DNA from: DAOUEG01 sp964595455
Lineage (GTDB): Bacteria; Chloroflexota; Dehalococcoidia; Dehalococcoidales; RBG-16-60-22
Direction of reading: 5' to 3'
Length of the DNA: 24,647 nt
Assembly: GCA_964595455.1 (NCBI GenBank)
Contig: CAZQQL010000044.1
Location: 1-24,647 of the forward strand
Shown: positions 8,064 to 16,199 of the stretch, one piece after another
Numbering within the stretch: the stretch's first letter is position 1
How the letters are laid out: every line of letters starts with the position of its first letter
The notes under the pieces: model-generated
The model's database searches: none
The model's input: the letters and a program-made list of their open reading frames with translations, nothing else
What the model was told of the DNA's origin: nothing
Program-made: the position numbers and the translations under genes

Positions 8064-9083
8064 TTACGGTTTCTCCACTCTCGCCAGAGCGAACAACACA
8101 TATCCCAACAAATTCGTGTGGATATATTCAGGAGTCAAAAAATCCAGTACTGCGGTCCCATTGCCAAACTGAGGGCTTTCATAACTTAAATAGTTGTTAA
8201 TCGTACCAAGTAACGAGAGGGCAGTCTCGCAGTGAATCCGGGAGAAGCCTGCAGTCTGCAACAATTGAGTCAAAGTAGCCGGGCTGAAGAGGTTAACGTG
8301 GGATTCACCGGCAAAGGTGGTGCTTTTCTCATGCAGAATTCTATTGGCAAGCGCATCGACATTCGGTACCACAACCAGTAAGACACCGTCTTTACGCAGG
8401 GCCCTATGTATCGATTTAAGGATTTTGGCAGGATCGACGATGTGTTCCAGGACGGTCCACATCGTGATACAGTCAAACGAATCCGCCGGTATTTCCACCT
8501 GTTCAATCGGGGTATTGATGACATCGATGCCCATTTGCATAATATGGTTATAACACCATGTATTAGGTTCGATGCCGCTGACTTGCCAGCCGCGTTCCCT
8601 GGCTGTTTGTAAAAAGAGCCCGGTCCCACAACCGATATCAAGTAGAGACCCTTTATTTGGTGCGTATTCTTCTATAAGGTCCAGTCCATAAAGGTATCTC
8701 TTTCTATCCATGGATTTTTGCAGTTCATTTTCCTTGACCTGACGATATGAATCCTCCTCTCTGTAAAGCAGATTAAGCGGTTCTTCAGCCAGAACAGGGT
8801 TGACATAAACCATGCTGCAGGTGAGACATCTTACGTGAGAGAAGCCTTCTTTCAGGAACAGTGTTTCAGATTTTTGAGCGCCACAGACAGGACACGAACG
8901 CCAAACGCTGTAGTCCTTGCGCAGCGTCCCCGTGGCAGGATCGATGAACTGCGCTTTTTTATTGCGTGTGTCCCTTTGTTTCAGATGGTGGTCTCTTCCG
9001 GTAACCTGGTTGAATTGACGAGCACCACAAACCAGATTCCCGTCAAACTCGTTTTTTCGTCTTAACCGCTCATCTGGTTCCAT
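8064..9083 (-). CDS. SAM-dependent methyltransferase with N-terminal zinc ribbon
   Basis: Class I methyltransferase of 339 residues. An N-terminal zinc-ribbon-like segment has CPVCG (Cys64, Cys67) and CLTCSMVYVNP (Cys86, Cys89), the arrangement common in sugar-locus methyltransferases. The SAM-binding motif I LLDIGCGTGLF lies at 147-157, followed by an acidic residue at GIEP, and DCITMWTVLEHIVDP is the motif IV/V region of the Methyltransf_23 type. It probably methylates a nucleotide sugar or glycan, in the cytosol. ATG 9083 has AGGAG nine bases upstream and overlaps the end of the asparagine-synthase-like gene by 14 nt, indicating translational coupling. This gene and the next one upstream look richer in AT than the outer genes of the operon. 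Confidence 0.85.
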   Translation of the reverse strand: MEPDERLRRKNEFDGNLVCGARQFNQVTGRDHHLKQRDTRNKKAQFIDPATGTLRKDYSVWRSCPVCGAQKSETLFLKEGFSHVRCLTCSMVYVNPVLAEEPLNLLYREEDSYRQVKENELQKSMDRKRYLYGLDLIEEYAPNKGSLLDIGCGTGLFLQTARERGWQVSGIEPNTWCYNHIMQMGIDVINTPIEQVEIPADSFDCITMWTVLEHIVDPAKILKSIHRALRKDGVLLVVVPNVDALANRILHEKSTTFAGESHVNLFSPATLTQLLQTAGFSRIHCETALSLLGTINNYLSYESPQFGNGTAVLDFLTPEYIHTNLLGYVLFALARVEKP

Positions 9084-10599
9084 GAGAAGGCACTCCTTTG
9101 CGGCTTGATGCTTGTGACAAGAATACGGATAGATTCAGGATCCTTGTAAGAAACCATTTGTCCCGTTCCGTACAGGTTGAGTGTTCAACACTGCTTACAA
9201 TTGCTTTCGTATTGATCCCGTATTGTCTCATATCGCAGCCATTATTAAGGTAGTCCACCAGAATGCCCTGGATGCGAGAGAAGAATTGATCGATACGCAT
9301 GAACGGTTTGGAAATGGTGTTTTCCAGTTGGAAATAATGGTTCTTAGGCCGCAGCATTTCCATCAATTTCCCTGAATTCCTGATTTCTGAGCCGTATTTT
9401 AAGAAAACCAGGTTATACAGATTCTTGTTCGCCAGCGGAATCAATAACATGCCATAATCACGTACCATGTGGTTTTTGTTTTTACAGACATTATTGGGAT
9501 ACCTCTGTTCGACATAAAACTTCGTGAGAGTATCTTCAGGGCCAAAGGCATCATACATCATATCAAGGTACGTCTCTTTATCATAGTGAAACTCCGTATA
9601 ATTTATAATTGTTTCTTCAGGGGTCAAATATACGCTGGAAAAATACTCCCTCGACTTAAGATAATTCCTGTAAAACTCCCCGGCTGCGCCATGAATTACC
9701 ACTGGATTATGATTATCCCAGGTTTTGATGCAATCAAAAAATTCTATTTCGGTGGCGGGGCCTATTCCTCCGGTATGCCGGCTATACTCCATGAGGAGGT
9801 CGCCTAGGCCCCTCTCATCCAGCTTTATAAAGTGATCGGAATAGATGTGGTCGTAGCCACAAATCCTGGCACGTTCCCGGCCGATAACCACATCATCCGA
9901 ATCAGGTAATCCGTAGCTGATACAGACTGTCGGTATTCCCAGATGCCGTAAGCATTCCAGGACGATCCCGGAATCAAAACCAGCCGAGGTCAACAGCGCA
10001 ACTTCCTGCAAGTCCAGATATTCCAGCCGTCTCTCAATACCCTCCTGTAGAATTTCACTCAGGCTGAGATCAGGATGAGACGTCTCCTTCCAGGTACGAT
10101 CAAGTTTGCGGGTCACTACGCTCAATTCCTTTTTATCGTCTAGTTTGACGATGATTTCACTGTTGGCATTGATGTGCTTGACAGGTGTGTATATCAGGCA
10201 ATTGGAGAACGTTGGATAGCCGAAAGCCAGATACCTCGCCAATTCACCCGGATCAATGGAGAACTGGCTCCCGCAATGGTAGATGACTTCATCAATTTCC
10301 GTACCGAATACGAATTCCCGACCATTAACGGCATAATACAGCAGGCGTCCGCCAAAATAGTCGCTGGTCAGAACCAGCCGCTCTTTCGCCAACTCTATCT
10401 GGATGTATTCGCCATCACTGTCCGGGAGCTTATAACCCACAATAATTGTTTCGTGGTCGCGCTCTCTCAGGATGTCTTCGATGTCCAGTTCCGTATTATC
10501 CCGAGAAGCGAGACGGCGCAGGTTTATACTGCCCGATAGCGATGAACCATCGGTTGAAGGAAGTATCCTGCCAAAAACCGACATCGTCAGGGTTCTCAT
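9070..10599 (-). CDS. asparagine synthase-like amidotransferase lacking the glutaminase cysteine
   Basis: ATP-dependent amide-forming enzyme of the asparagine synthase B family, about 509 residues. The N-terminal half keeps the shape of the glutaminase domain (SDYFGGRLLYYA, FGTEIDEVI) but has no Cys at position 2, so it probably cannot take ammonia from glutamine itself. The synthetase domain has the PP-loop ALLTSAGFDSG (canonical SGGxDS, here SAGFDS, near residues 205-210). In sugar loci such proteins (WbpS-like) amidate uronic acids; the dehydrogenase at 3000-4340 would supply such an acid. Lasso-peptide cyclases are a more distant alternative. Start is uncertain: ATG 10599 is chosen, while a TTG at 10611 or ATG 10584 are possible, none with a strong ribosome site. 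A 152-nt gap separates it from neuA. Confidence 0.82.
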   Translation of the reverse strand: MRTLTMSVFGRILPSTDGSSLSGSINLRRLASRDNTELDIEDILRERDHETIIVGYKLPDSDGEYIQIELAKERLVLTSDYFGGRLLYYAVNGREFVFGTEIDEVIYHCGSQFSIDPGELARYLAFGYPTFSNCLIYTPVKHINANSEIIVKLDDKKELSVVTRKLDRTWKETSHPDLSLSEILQEGIERRLEYLDLQEVALLTSAGFDSGIVLECLRHLGIPTVCISYGLPDSDDVVIGRERARICGYDHIYSDHFIKLDERGLGDLLMEYSRHTGGIGPATEIEFFDCIKTWDNHNPVVIHGAAGEFYRNYLKSREYFSSVYLTPEETIINYTEFHYDKETYLDMMYDAFGPEDTLTKFYVEQRYPNNVCKNKNHMVRDYGMLLIPLANKNLYNLVFLKYGSEIRNSGKLMEMLRPKNHYFQLENTISKPFMRIDQFFSRIQGILVDYLNNGCDMRQYGINTKAIVSSVEHSTCTERDKWFLTRILNLSVFLSQASSRKGVPSHGTR

Positions 10600-10615
10600 A
10601 TCAAATACCAATTCT

Positions 10616-10753
10616 TTAAGCTGTTAACAGCAGAGTACCAATTAGATGTAGAAACGAACTACACCCGGAAGCTATTACAAAATAACGCGTTGTCCTCAAC
10701 CTATAGCGCTTGCCCGTGCGGGGGCCGGTCTCAGCCGCGTCAGGTCTTCCCAT
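10616..10753 (-). CDS. possible small ORF of 45 residues in the neuA-amidotransferase gap
   Basis: In the gap after neuA an ATG at 10753 has GAGG eight bases upstream and opens a 45-codon frame ending in TAA at 10618-10616, just before the amidotransferase start. The peptide begins MGRPDAAETGPRTGKRYRLR (basic) and ends in a hydrophobic stretch (SFLHLIGTLLLTA). I recognise no family. It could be a small membrane peptide, a translation-coupling leader or chance. The ribosome site and position are the only support. Confidence 0.2.
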   Translation of the reverse strand: MGRPDAAETGPRTGKRYRLRTTRYFVIASGCSSFLHLIGTLLLTA

Positions 10754-10763
10754 GTTCACATCC

Positions 10764-11480
10764 TCAGTCGTTGATGGTACGCTTACCTTCCTTGAGGATT
10801 GTTTCGGCAAGCCAGAGATCGAACTCGTCGTGGATATCAATGGAGGTCGCGAAATCCGGCGCCGGGACGATTTCCACGTTATCCCCTATCCTTCGGCCGC
10901 CCTTGATAATCCCGACTCGAGACGCGCAGGCCAGGCCGGGGTCTTCACGGTAGAGAGGTTCCTTCAACTGCCGCACCCTGTCCTCCGGTTCACCGACGCG
11001 GTGGTAACCGTTCTCATCTTTTTTCCAGAAATTCTTGTGAGTTGGGTGGCCTACGAAAACGGTGTCCAACGCCGGATTTTGCAGCAGCCGCGTTATCACC
11101 TCATCGAGCATATATTTTTTCCTGAAGATATCAGTAATCTGGAGATAAACCACGATATCCACCCGGTAGTTTTCATGAGTTTCCAGCCACGTCACGGCAT
11201 GTTGGAGGAAGGCTATACTGGGGACATCATCACCGGCGAGTTCCAGCGGGCGCAGGAACGGGACTTCGGCCCCGGCTTCGAGGGCTTTTTCCGCTATCTC
11301 ATCATCTTCAGTGGAGACGATGACCCGGTCAATGAGCGGGCAGTTTTTAGCCGCTTCGACCGTCCAGGCAAGGAGAGGTTTGCCGGCCAACGGCCTGATG
11401 TTTTTCCTGACCAGTGATTTTGAACCGCCTCGCGCGCCGATGATAGCCGCCACATGAATGCTCTCCGGCTTAACGATCAT
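10764..11480 (-). CDS. neuA: CMP-N-acylneuraminate (nonulosonate) cytidylyltransferase
   Basis: Activates a nonulosonic acid (sialic, legionaminic or pseudaminic) with CTP to the CMP-sugar donor, in the cytosol. The 238 residues are the normal single-domain length. The nucleotide-binding signature AIIGARGGSKSLVRKNIRPL lies at residues 12-31, followed by GKPLLAWTVEAA, IDRVIVSTEDDEIA and VVYLQITDIFRKK, the last in place of the usual QPTSP-x-R motif. ATG 11480 has GAGG six bases upstream and overlaps the neuB stop by 11 nt, so neuB and neuA are coupled. Which nonulosonate is made cannot be decided: no epimerase, aminotransferase or acetyltransferase genes of a specific pathway are in the window. 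Confidence 0.9.
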   Translation of the reverse strand: MIVKPESIHVAAIIGARGGSKSLVRKNIRPLAGKPLLAWTVEAAKNCPLIDRVIVSTEDDEIAEKALEAGAEVPFLRPLELAGDDVPSIAFLQHAVTWLETHENYRVDIVVYLQITDIFRKKYMLDEVITRLLQNPALDTVFVGHPTHKNFWKKDENGYHRVGEPEDRVRQLKEPLYREDPGLACASRVGIIKGGRRIGDNVEIVPAPDFATSIDIHDEFDLWLAETILKEGKRTIND

Positions 11481-12489
11481 CGATGTCCTCTTTCATAATG
11501 AGGTGACCTTGAACAATATCTTTCCGGACACGCCGCCCCAAAAATCGAGGTAGTTTTGCAGGCGGTATGCCGGTCCCGGGCCTGAGGAATGTGACGGCTT
11601 CGGCGGTAATAGCCTCTCCCTGCCGAATATTCCTGGCCGCTGCCAGGCTGCGGCGCATGGCCGCCCGGTTCTTGTCTTCAGCTTCCGTGACTACGATGTC
11701 ATAATTCCCCAGACTGGCTTCTATGCTGCGGATGGATTCGACCAGTGCTTTCATATCGTCCGGGTCTGCTGAAAGAGCATGGTCCCGGAAGGTCTGGTCC
11801 TCTTTCCGGTACGTGAAATGCTTTTCGATGACGCAGGCTCCGAGGGCTACTGCAGTCTGGCACGCCTGGATCCCTATAGTATGGTCAGAATAACCCACCG
11901 GGACCCGGTAGGTTTGCCGTAAGTACGGTATGGAAAGCAAATTGGCCTCGTTCACCGGGACCGGATAGCTGGAAACGCAGTGAAGCAGTACTAGTTGCTC
12001 TCCGTCCGGGAGTGGAGAAGCCGATTTGATCGTCTCCACCGCGGAAGTAATCTCGGCCTCATTACTCATACCGGTGGCGAGCAGGACAGGTTTACCCTTG
12101 CAGGCAGCATATTCTAAAAGCTGCGGCCAGGTCAGGTCACCGGAAGCTATCTTGTAAGCGGGTACGAGATTTTCCAGCATATCTACGCTGGCAGTATCGA
12201 AGGGAGTGGAAAGAAAATAAAGCCCCAACCCTGATGCAAGTTCAGCCAGCTCTCTGAATTGATCGTCGGTCAGTTCATATTTTGTGATTTGCTTAAAACG
12301 GGCTTCTTCCGTCCTGGCTACGAATTTGTCCGCCCTTATTGTCTGGAACTTGACCGCATCCACGCCGCACTCAGCCGCTTTTTCCACCAGCATTCGAGCT
12401 GCAGCCAAATCGCCTTCATGATTATTGCCGATCTCAGCGATGATGAAGGTCCGGCTTCCTATTTCGAAATCGGCTATTTTCATGGTCAT
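11470..12489 (-). CDS. neuB: N-acetylneuraminate/nonulosonate synthase
   Basis: Condenses phosphoenolpyruvate with an N-acylated hexose (ManNAc or a modified relative) to a nine-carbon acid. The 339-residue protein has the TIM-barrel NeuB domain: FIIAEIGNNHEGD at 15-27, DAVKFQT at 44-50, FLSTPFD, YKIASGDL, and GYSDHT with His193 and EKHFT with His214, the two expected metal ligands, spaced as in characterised NeuB. The C-terminal SAF/antifreeze-like domain runs from about residue 280 (AARNIRQGEAIT...PGTGIPP) to the end. Start: ATG 12489 overlaps the stop of the preceding gene (ATGA) and has GGAG a few bases upstream; the longer open frame to 12648 lies inside that gene and is rejected. The substrate (NeuB, LegI or PseI type) is undetermined. 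Confidence 0.93.
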   Translation of the reverse strand: MTMKIADFEIGSRTFIIAEIGNNHEGDLAAARMLVEKAAECGVDAVKFQTIRADKFVARTEEARFKQITKYELTDDQFRELAELASGLGLYFLSTPFDTASVDMLENLVPAYKIASGDLTWPQLLEYAACKGKPVLLATGMSNEAEITSAVETIKSASPLPDGEQLVLLHCVSSYPVPVNEANLLSIPYLRQTYRVPVGYSDHTIGIQACQTAVALGACVIEKHFTYRKEDQTFRDHALSADPDDMKALVESIRSIEASLGNYDIVVTEAEDKNRAAMRRSLAAARNIRQGEAITAEAVTFLRPGTGIPPAKLPRFLGRRVRKDIVQGHLIMKEDIDDR

Positions 12490-13880
12490 CCGGTTTCTCC
12501 GTTCCGCCGCCGTTCCAGTATCTTCCCCACCAACCAGAAATTGAAATCCGTCAGTATATTGAAACTTTCTTCCCAGGTCATCTGAATATGGCTGACTGAT
12601 TTGCCGAGAAAACTCTGTTCGGTAATGGCATCGGTCCATGACAGCCACACAGCGCCATTATCTCCGTAATAAACGTCACGATCTCTCCGCAGTTTTCTTT
12701 CCGCGACGACCGGGACGAGCCCGGTCTTCTGGCGCTGGTAAAGAAACGTGATATCTTCATACACAGAGACAACGCTGTCGCACGGGAATATCTGGAGCGT
12801 ATCGATGCCTTTCTGGATATGACGCGGTTCCCGCAGGGGAGAAGTGATATAGAGCACCATGACCGCATCCGGCCGGTAATCGTCTTCCTTGAGTAGCGTT
12901 CCCAGGGTATGGATGACGGTGGGCTCAATGGGCGTATGCGGTCTGGCCAGGCTTTTGCTCCTGCGGATGGTCTGTACCCCCTGGAAACCAGCGGCGTGTT
13001 CCAGGATAGCTGGGCTGTCCGATGTCACGACGAGTTTATCGATAGCGCCGGATTCAATCGCGGCTCCAATGGTATAATCGATGACCGGTTTTCCCGCCAG
13101 CAGCCTGAGACCGAGCGGCGGCTTGGATCCGGTACCATCATCACGCACGGGGATGATGCCGAGGACCTTCGGGGTTTCCTTGCCCATGTTCCGGACAAAG
13201 GAACGTTTTATCTCCTGCCGGGTGCGCAGCAAATTGTCCATGCGGGAACTCATGCTGTTCTCATGGCGCCGGTAGTAAAACAGCGGAAGGTTAACATTAT
13301 CTACCCGGTATTTTTGAACGAGTCTCAGCCAGAGATCATAACCGTCCTGGCGGGGGATACTCTCGTTGTAACCCCCCAGTTCTTCCAGGCACGTTTTCCG
13401 TATCATCGCGCAAGCCGCGTGTGATGGAACGTCCAGCAGTTCATCCTCTTCATATATCTTGTTACGGCGTTCCAGCCGAAGCAGTTCCCCGTCTTCCGAG
13501 ACAATCCAGTAATCCGGATAAACCATGGCGATATCCGGTCCGCGGTCCAGTATATTAGCCATGACAGAGAGGGCGTTCTCATCCAGGTAATCATCCGGGT
13601 CCAGCCGCATGATATACTTTCCGCGGGAAAGACGAATGGCTTTGTTGTTGGACCTGGTCAGCCCCTGGTTTTCCTGGTGGACAATACGTATCCTGGGGTT
13701 GTCCTCGTAAGCGGTCAAGAGCGAAGGGGTGTCATCCGTAGACCCGTCATTGATAATGATCAGTTCCCAATCATCGTAGTTTTGCCGGATAACACTCTCG
13801 ATCGCCCGCAGAAGAAAGCGGCCGTAATTGTAGACCGGCATATAGACGCTGACCGTCGGCTTATCATCATTTCTGGACAT
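12486..13880 (-). CDS. fusion of GT2 glycosyltransferase and CMP-nonulosonate synthetase-like domain
   Basis: A 464-residue two-domain protein. Residues about 9-225 form a GT2 transferase: VSVYMPVYNYGRFLLRAIES, then LIIINDGSTDDT (nucleotide-binding Asp), then GKYIMRLDPDDYL (DxD-type DPDD), then a C-terminal RQDGYDLWLRL acceptor motif. From about residue 240 a second domain begins VLGIIPVRDDGTGS, then GKPVIDYTIGAAIESGAIDKLVVTSDS, VLYITSPLRE and YYGDNGAVW, the plan of NeuA-like cytidylyltransferases, though the signature after PVR is altered relative to RGGSKxxxxKN. It could be a second nonulosonate activating unit or a degenerate regulatory copy. First gene of the operon, ATGA-coupled to neuB. 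No strong ribosome site precedes ATG 13880. Confidence 0.85.
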   Translation of the reverse strand: MSRNDDKPTVSVYMPVYNYGRFLLRAIESVIRQNYDDWELIIINDGSTDDTPSLLTAYEDNPRIRIVHQENQGLTRSNNKAIRLSRGKYIMRLDPDDYLDENALSVMANILDRGPDIAMVYPDYWIVSEDGELLRLERRNKIYEEDELLDVPSHAACAMIRKTCLEELGGYNESIPRQDGYDLWLRLVQKYRVDNVNLPLFYYRRHENSMSSRMDNLLRTRQEIKRSFVRNMGKETPKVLGIIPVRDDGTGSKPPLGLRLLAGKPVIDYTIGAAIESGAIDKLVVTSDSPAILEHAAGFQGVQTIRRSKSLARPHTPIEPTVIHTLGTLLKEDDYRPDAVMVLYITSPLREPRHIQKGIDTLQIFPCDSVVSVYEDITFLYQRQKTGLVPVVAERKLRRDRDVYYGDNGAVWLSWTDAITEQSFLGKSVSHIQMTWEESFNILTDFNFWLVGKILERRRNGETG

Positions 13881-14189
13881 TACTTACTGCGTAATTTCTC
13901 TAAGCGCCGTCATGATTGGAGGATTCTAATTTAATCTACCTTATTTAACCTTTTATTGACAAGTAAAATAACCCTTGTTCAGTCTGCATGTAAGCACCTA
14001 CCGGCGGCGGTTGGACAGGGGGAACAGAAGTGATACAAGGCCGGCGATATTCCTTGAAGGGGACAAAACTATAGCCTATGATTCGCCGTATTGCTCGCGG
14101 CCGGTAGATTTTGTGCAATTTCCTGGTGCGGCGTAATGGGGCGTGTCCGGCTCACAGCGGGGGTAGCTTTCCGGCGTCCGTCCGGCGCC
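13881..14189. other. intergenic region upstream of the glycan operon
   Basis: A 309-nt stretch between the end of the transporter ATPase gene and the start of the glycan operon, both leftward. The half next to the glycan operon is AT-rich and holds its promoter. The other half (about 13990-14189) is GC-rich; I see no gene, no convincing terminator with a T-run and no repeat there, so some read-through from the transporter operon is possible. Confidence 0.55.
13933..13962 (-). promoter_or_regulatory. candidate promoter of the glycan operon
   Basis: On the minus strand -35 TTGTCA (13962-13957, 5 of 6), an 18-nt spacer and -10 TAGATT (13938-13933, 4 of 6), within an AT-rich stretch about 50-80 nt before ATG 13880. 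The -10 is weak and alternative AT-rich hexamers overlap it. Confidence 0.45.
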
Positions 14190-15173
14190 TCAAGCCCGCA
14201 GACAGGCGACCATGTGGCCGTTGCCGGTATCTCTTAATTGCGGTCGGGTGGTGCTGCACTCGTCCAGGGCTACGTTGCAGCGCGGGTTGAAGTGGCAGCC
14301 CGAGGGCGGGTTGGCCGGGCTGGGAACTTCCCCTTTGAGCACGGTGCGGGAGCGCTGCCGCTCGAGGATGGGGTTCGGCACCGGTATCGCGGAGAGAAGC
14401 GCCCTGGTGTAGGGGTGGAGAGGGTTATCATACAGCTCCCGGGAATCGGCGATCTCGATGATCCGGCCAAGGTACATTACCGCGATGCGGTTGCTGATGT
14501 GCTGGACAACGGAGAGGTCATGGGCGATGAACAGGTAGGTGAGCCCGAGTTTTTCCTGGAGTTCTTCCAGCAGGTTGATGATCTGGGCCTGGATGGAGAC
14601 GTCGAGGGCGGAAACGGGTTCGTCGCAGATGATGAGGGACGGGTTGCAGGCGAGCGCCCGGGCGATGCCGAGACGCTGGCGCTGCCCGCCGCTGAACTCG
14701 TGCGGGACGCGCGTCATCATGGAGGGATCGAGGCCAACCAGGCGGAACAGCTCTTCCACCCTGTTTTCGTAATCGCCTTTGGCTTTCATGCCGTGGATGA
14801 TGAGCGGCATGCCGACAATGGTGCGGGCCGTCTGCCGGGGGTTTAGCGAGCCGTAGGGGTCCTGGAAGATGGCGCCCATGCTGGCCCGGATGGGGCGCAG
14901 TCCCGCTGTCTTCATCGCGGCGATGTCCGTGCCGTTGAACAGTATCTTACCGGCGGTGGGCCGGTAGAGGCGGAGGATACAGCGTCCGGTGGTGGTCTTG
15001 CCGCAGCCGCTTTCTCCCACCAGCCCGAGCGTTTCATTTTGGCGGATCGTAAAGCTGATGTCATCAACAGCTTTTATCTCGCCCACTTTACGGCGAAGAA
15101 GCCCCCGCGTGATGGGGAAATACATCTTGACGTTGGATACTTCGACGACGTTTTCGGTCTGTTCCTGGTTCAT
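14190..15173 (-). CDS. DppF/OppF-type ABC transporter ATP-binding protein
   Basis: One of the two cytoplasmic ATPases of the peptide-type importer, 327 residues. Walker A GESGCGKT at 53-60, Q-loop IFQDPYGSLNPR near 102-113, signature SGGQRQR at 161-167, Walker B LIICDEPVSALD near 180-191, and the switch His in IAHDLSVVQH. The C-terminal oligopeptide domain has the Cys pattern GCHFNPRCNVALDEC and a final VACL. ATG 15173 overlaps the stop of the partner ATPase gene (ATGA) and has GGAG five bases upstream; the longer open frame to 15386 runs inside that partner and is rejected. Last gene of the five-gene operon. OppF versus DppF and the substrate cannot be told apart here. Confidence 0.95.
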   Translation of the reverse strand: MNQEQTENVVEVSNVKMYFPITRGLLRRKVGEIKAVDDISFTIRQNETLGLVGESGCGKTTTGRCILRLYRPTAGKILFNGTDIAAMKTAGLRPIRASMGAIFQDPYGSLNPRQTARTIVGMPLIIHGMKAKGDYENRVEELFRLVGLDPSMMTRVPHEFSGGQRQRLGIARALACNPSLIICDEPVSALDVSIQAQIINLLEELQEKLGLTYLFIAHDLSVVQHISNRIAVMYLGRIIEIADSRELYDNPLHPYTRALLSAIPVPNPILERQRSRTVLKGEVPSPANPPSGCHFNPRCNVALDECSTTRPQLRDTGNGHMVACLRA

Positions 15174-16162
15174 GGTTTCTCCGATATTTCCCGGTAGCAG
15201 GCGACATAATGCTGATGACCGGCGGGTTTCAGGGACGGCCACGGTTCCTGGCGGCAAATATCCATGGCGTATTCGCACCGGGGCAGGAACGCGCAGGTAG
15301 ACGGCATATCGATGAGATTGGGCGGCAGCCCCTTGATGGGTACCAGCTTTCTTTCCATACGCGTCTCCCCAAGCTGCGGGACGCACTTGAGCAGGCCTGT
15401 GGTATAAGGATGCCGGGGCCTGAGGAAAATATCATCCGCGAGGCCGGATTCCACCACCCGGCCGGAGTACATGACATAAATACGGGCGGCGTAGCGGGCC
15501 ACCACGCCGAGATTGTGGGTCACGATAACGAGGGACGTCCGAAAACGGGCGACCATGTCCTGCATCAGCTCCAGTAATTGAGCCTGGGTTGTCACATCCA
15601 CGGCGGTGGTCGGCTCGTCGGCGATGAGTATCCGGGGATTGCAGGAGAGGGCGATAGCTATCATGACCCGCTGCCGCATGCCCCCGCTGAACTGGTGCGG
15701 GTAGGCGTTGAGGCGGTTCCCGGCATCCGGGATGCCCACCAGCCGCATCAATTCGACGGCCCGCTGGGCGGCCGCCTGCGGTGTGAGTTTCAGATGGATT
15801 TCCAGGGTCTCCGTGAGCTGTCGTCCGATGGTCAGGACCGGGTTGAGCGAGGTCATCGGCTCCTGGAACACCATGGCGATCCTGGCGCCGCGGATGGCGC
15901 TCATTTCCGGGCTTTTGGCTTCGTACCGGAGCAGGTCCTGGCCTTCGAACAGCACCTTGCCGCTGACGATCTCGCCGGGCGGCATCGAGATTAACTGGAG
16001 GATGGAAAGCATGCTGACGGACTTGCCGCAGCCGCTCTCTCCTACCAGCCCGACGATCTCCTGCTCCTGGATGTCGAAGGAAACCCCGTCGACCGCTTTT
16101 ACCAGGCCGCGGTAAGTATGAAAATGCGTCTTGAGGTCTTCAACTTGTAGTAATACCGCCAT
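15170..16162 (-). CDS. DppD/OppD-type ABC transporter ATP-binding protein
   Basis: The partner ATPase, 330 residues. Walker A GESGCGKS at 41-48, Q-loop VFQEPMTSLNP, signature FSGGMRQRVMIAIAL, Walker B ILIADEPTTAVD, and the switch His in IVTHNLGVVARYA. The C-terminal oligopeptide domain has CAFLPRCEYAMDIC and VACY. ATG 16162 has GAGG five bases upstream. It is separated from the DppC-type permease by 37 nt, a short AT-rich stretch with no terminator, and is ATGA-coupled to the DppF-type gene. Confidence 0.95.
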   Translation of the reverse strand: MAVLLQVEDLKTHFHTYRGLVKAVDGVSFDIQEQEIVGLVGESGCGKSVSMLSILQLISMPPGEIVSGKVLFEGQDLLRYEAKSPEMSAIRGARIAMVFQEPMTSLNPVLTIGRQLTETLEIHLKLTPQAAAQRAVELMRLVGIPDAGNRLNAYPHQFSGGMRQRVMIAIALSCNPRILIADEPTTAVDVTTQAQLLELMQDMVARFRTSLVIVTHNLGVVARYAARIYVMYSGRVVESGLADDIFLRPRHPYTTGLLKCVPQLGETRMERKLVPIKGLPPNLIDMPSTCAFLPRCEYAMDICRQEPWPSLKPAGHQHYVACYREISEKP

Positions 16163-16199
16163 GCTTGCCTCTGCCTTACCTTATATATATAGGGGTAAC

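Noticed and set aside
14160..14190. Terminator after the DppF-type gene
   Set aside because: Only a 4-bp GGCG/CGCC stem and a direct repeat, with no T-run on either strand.
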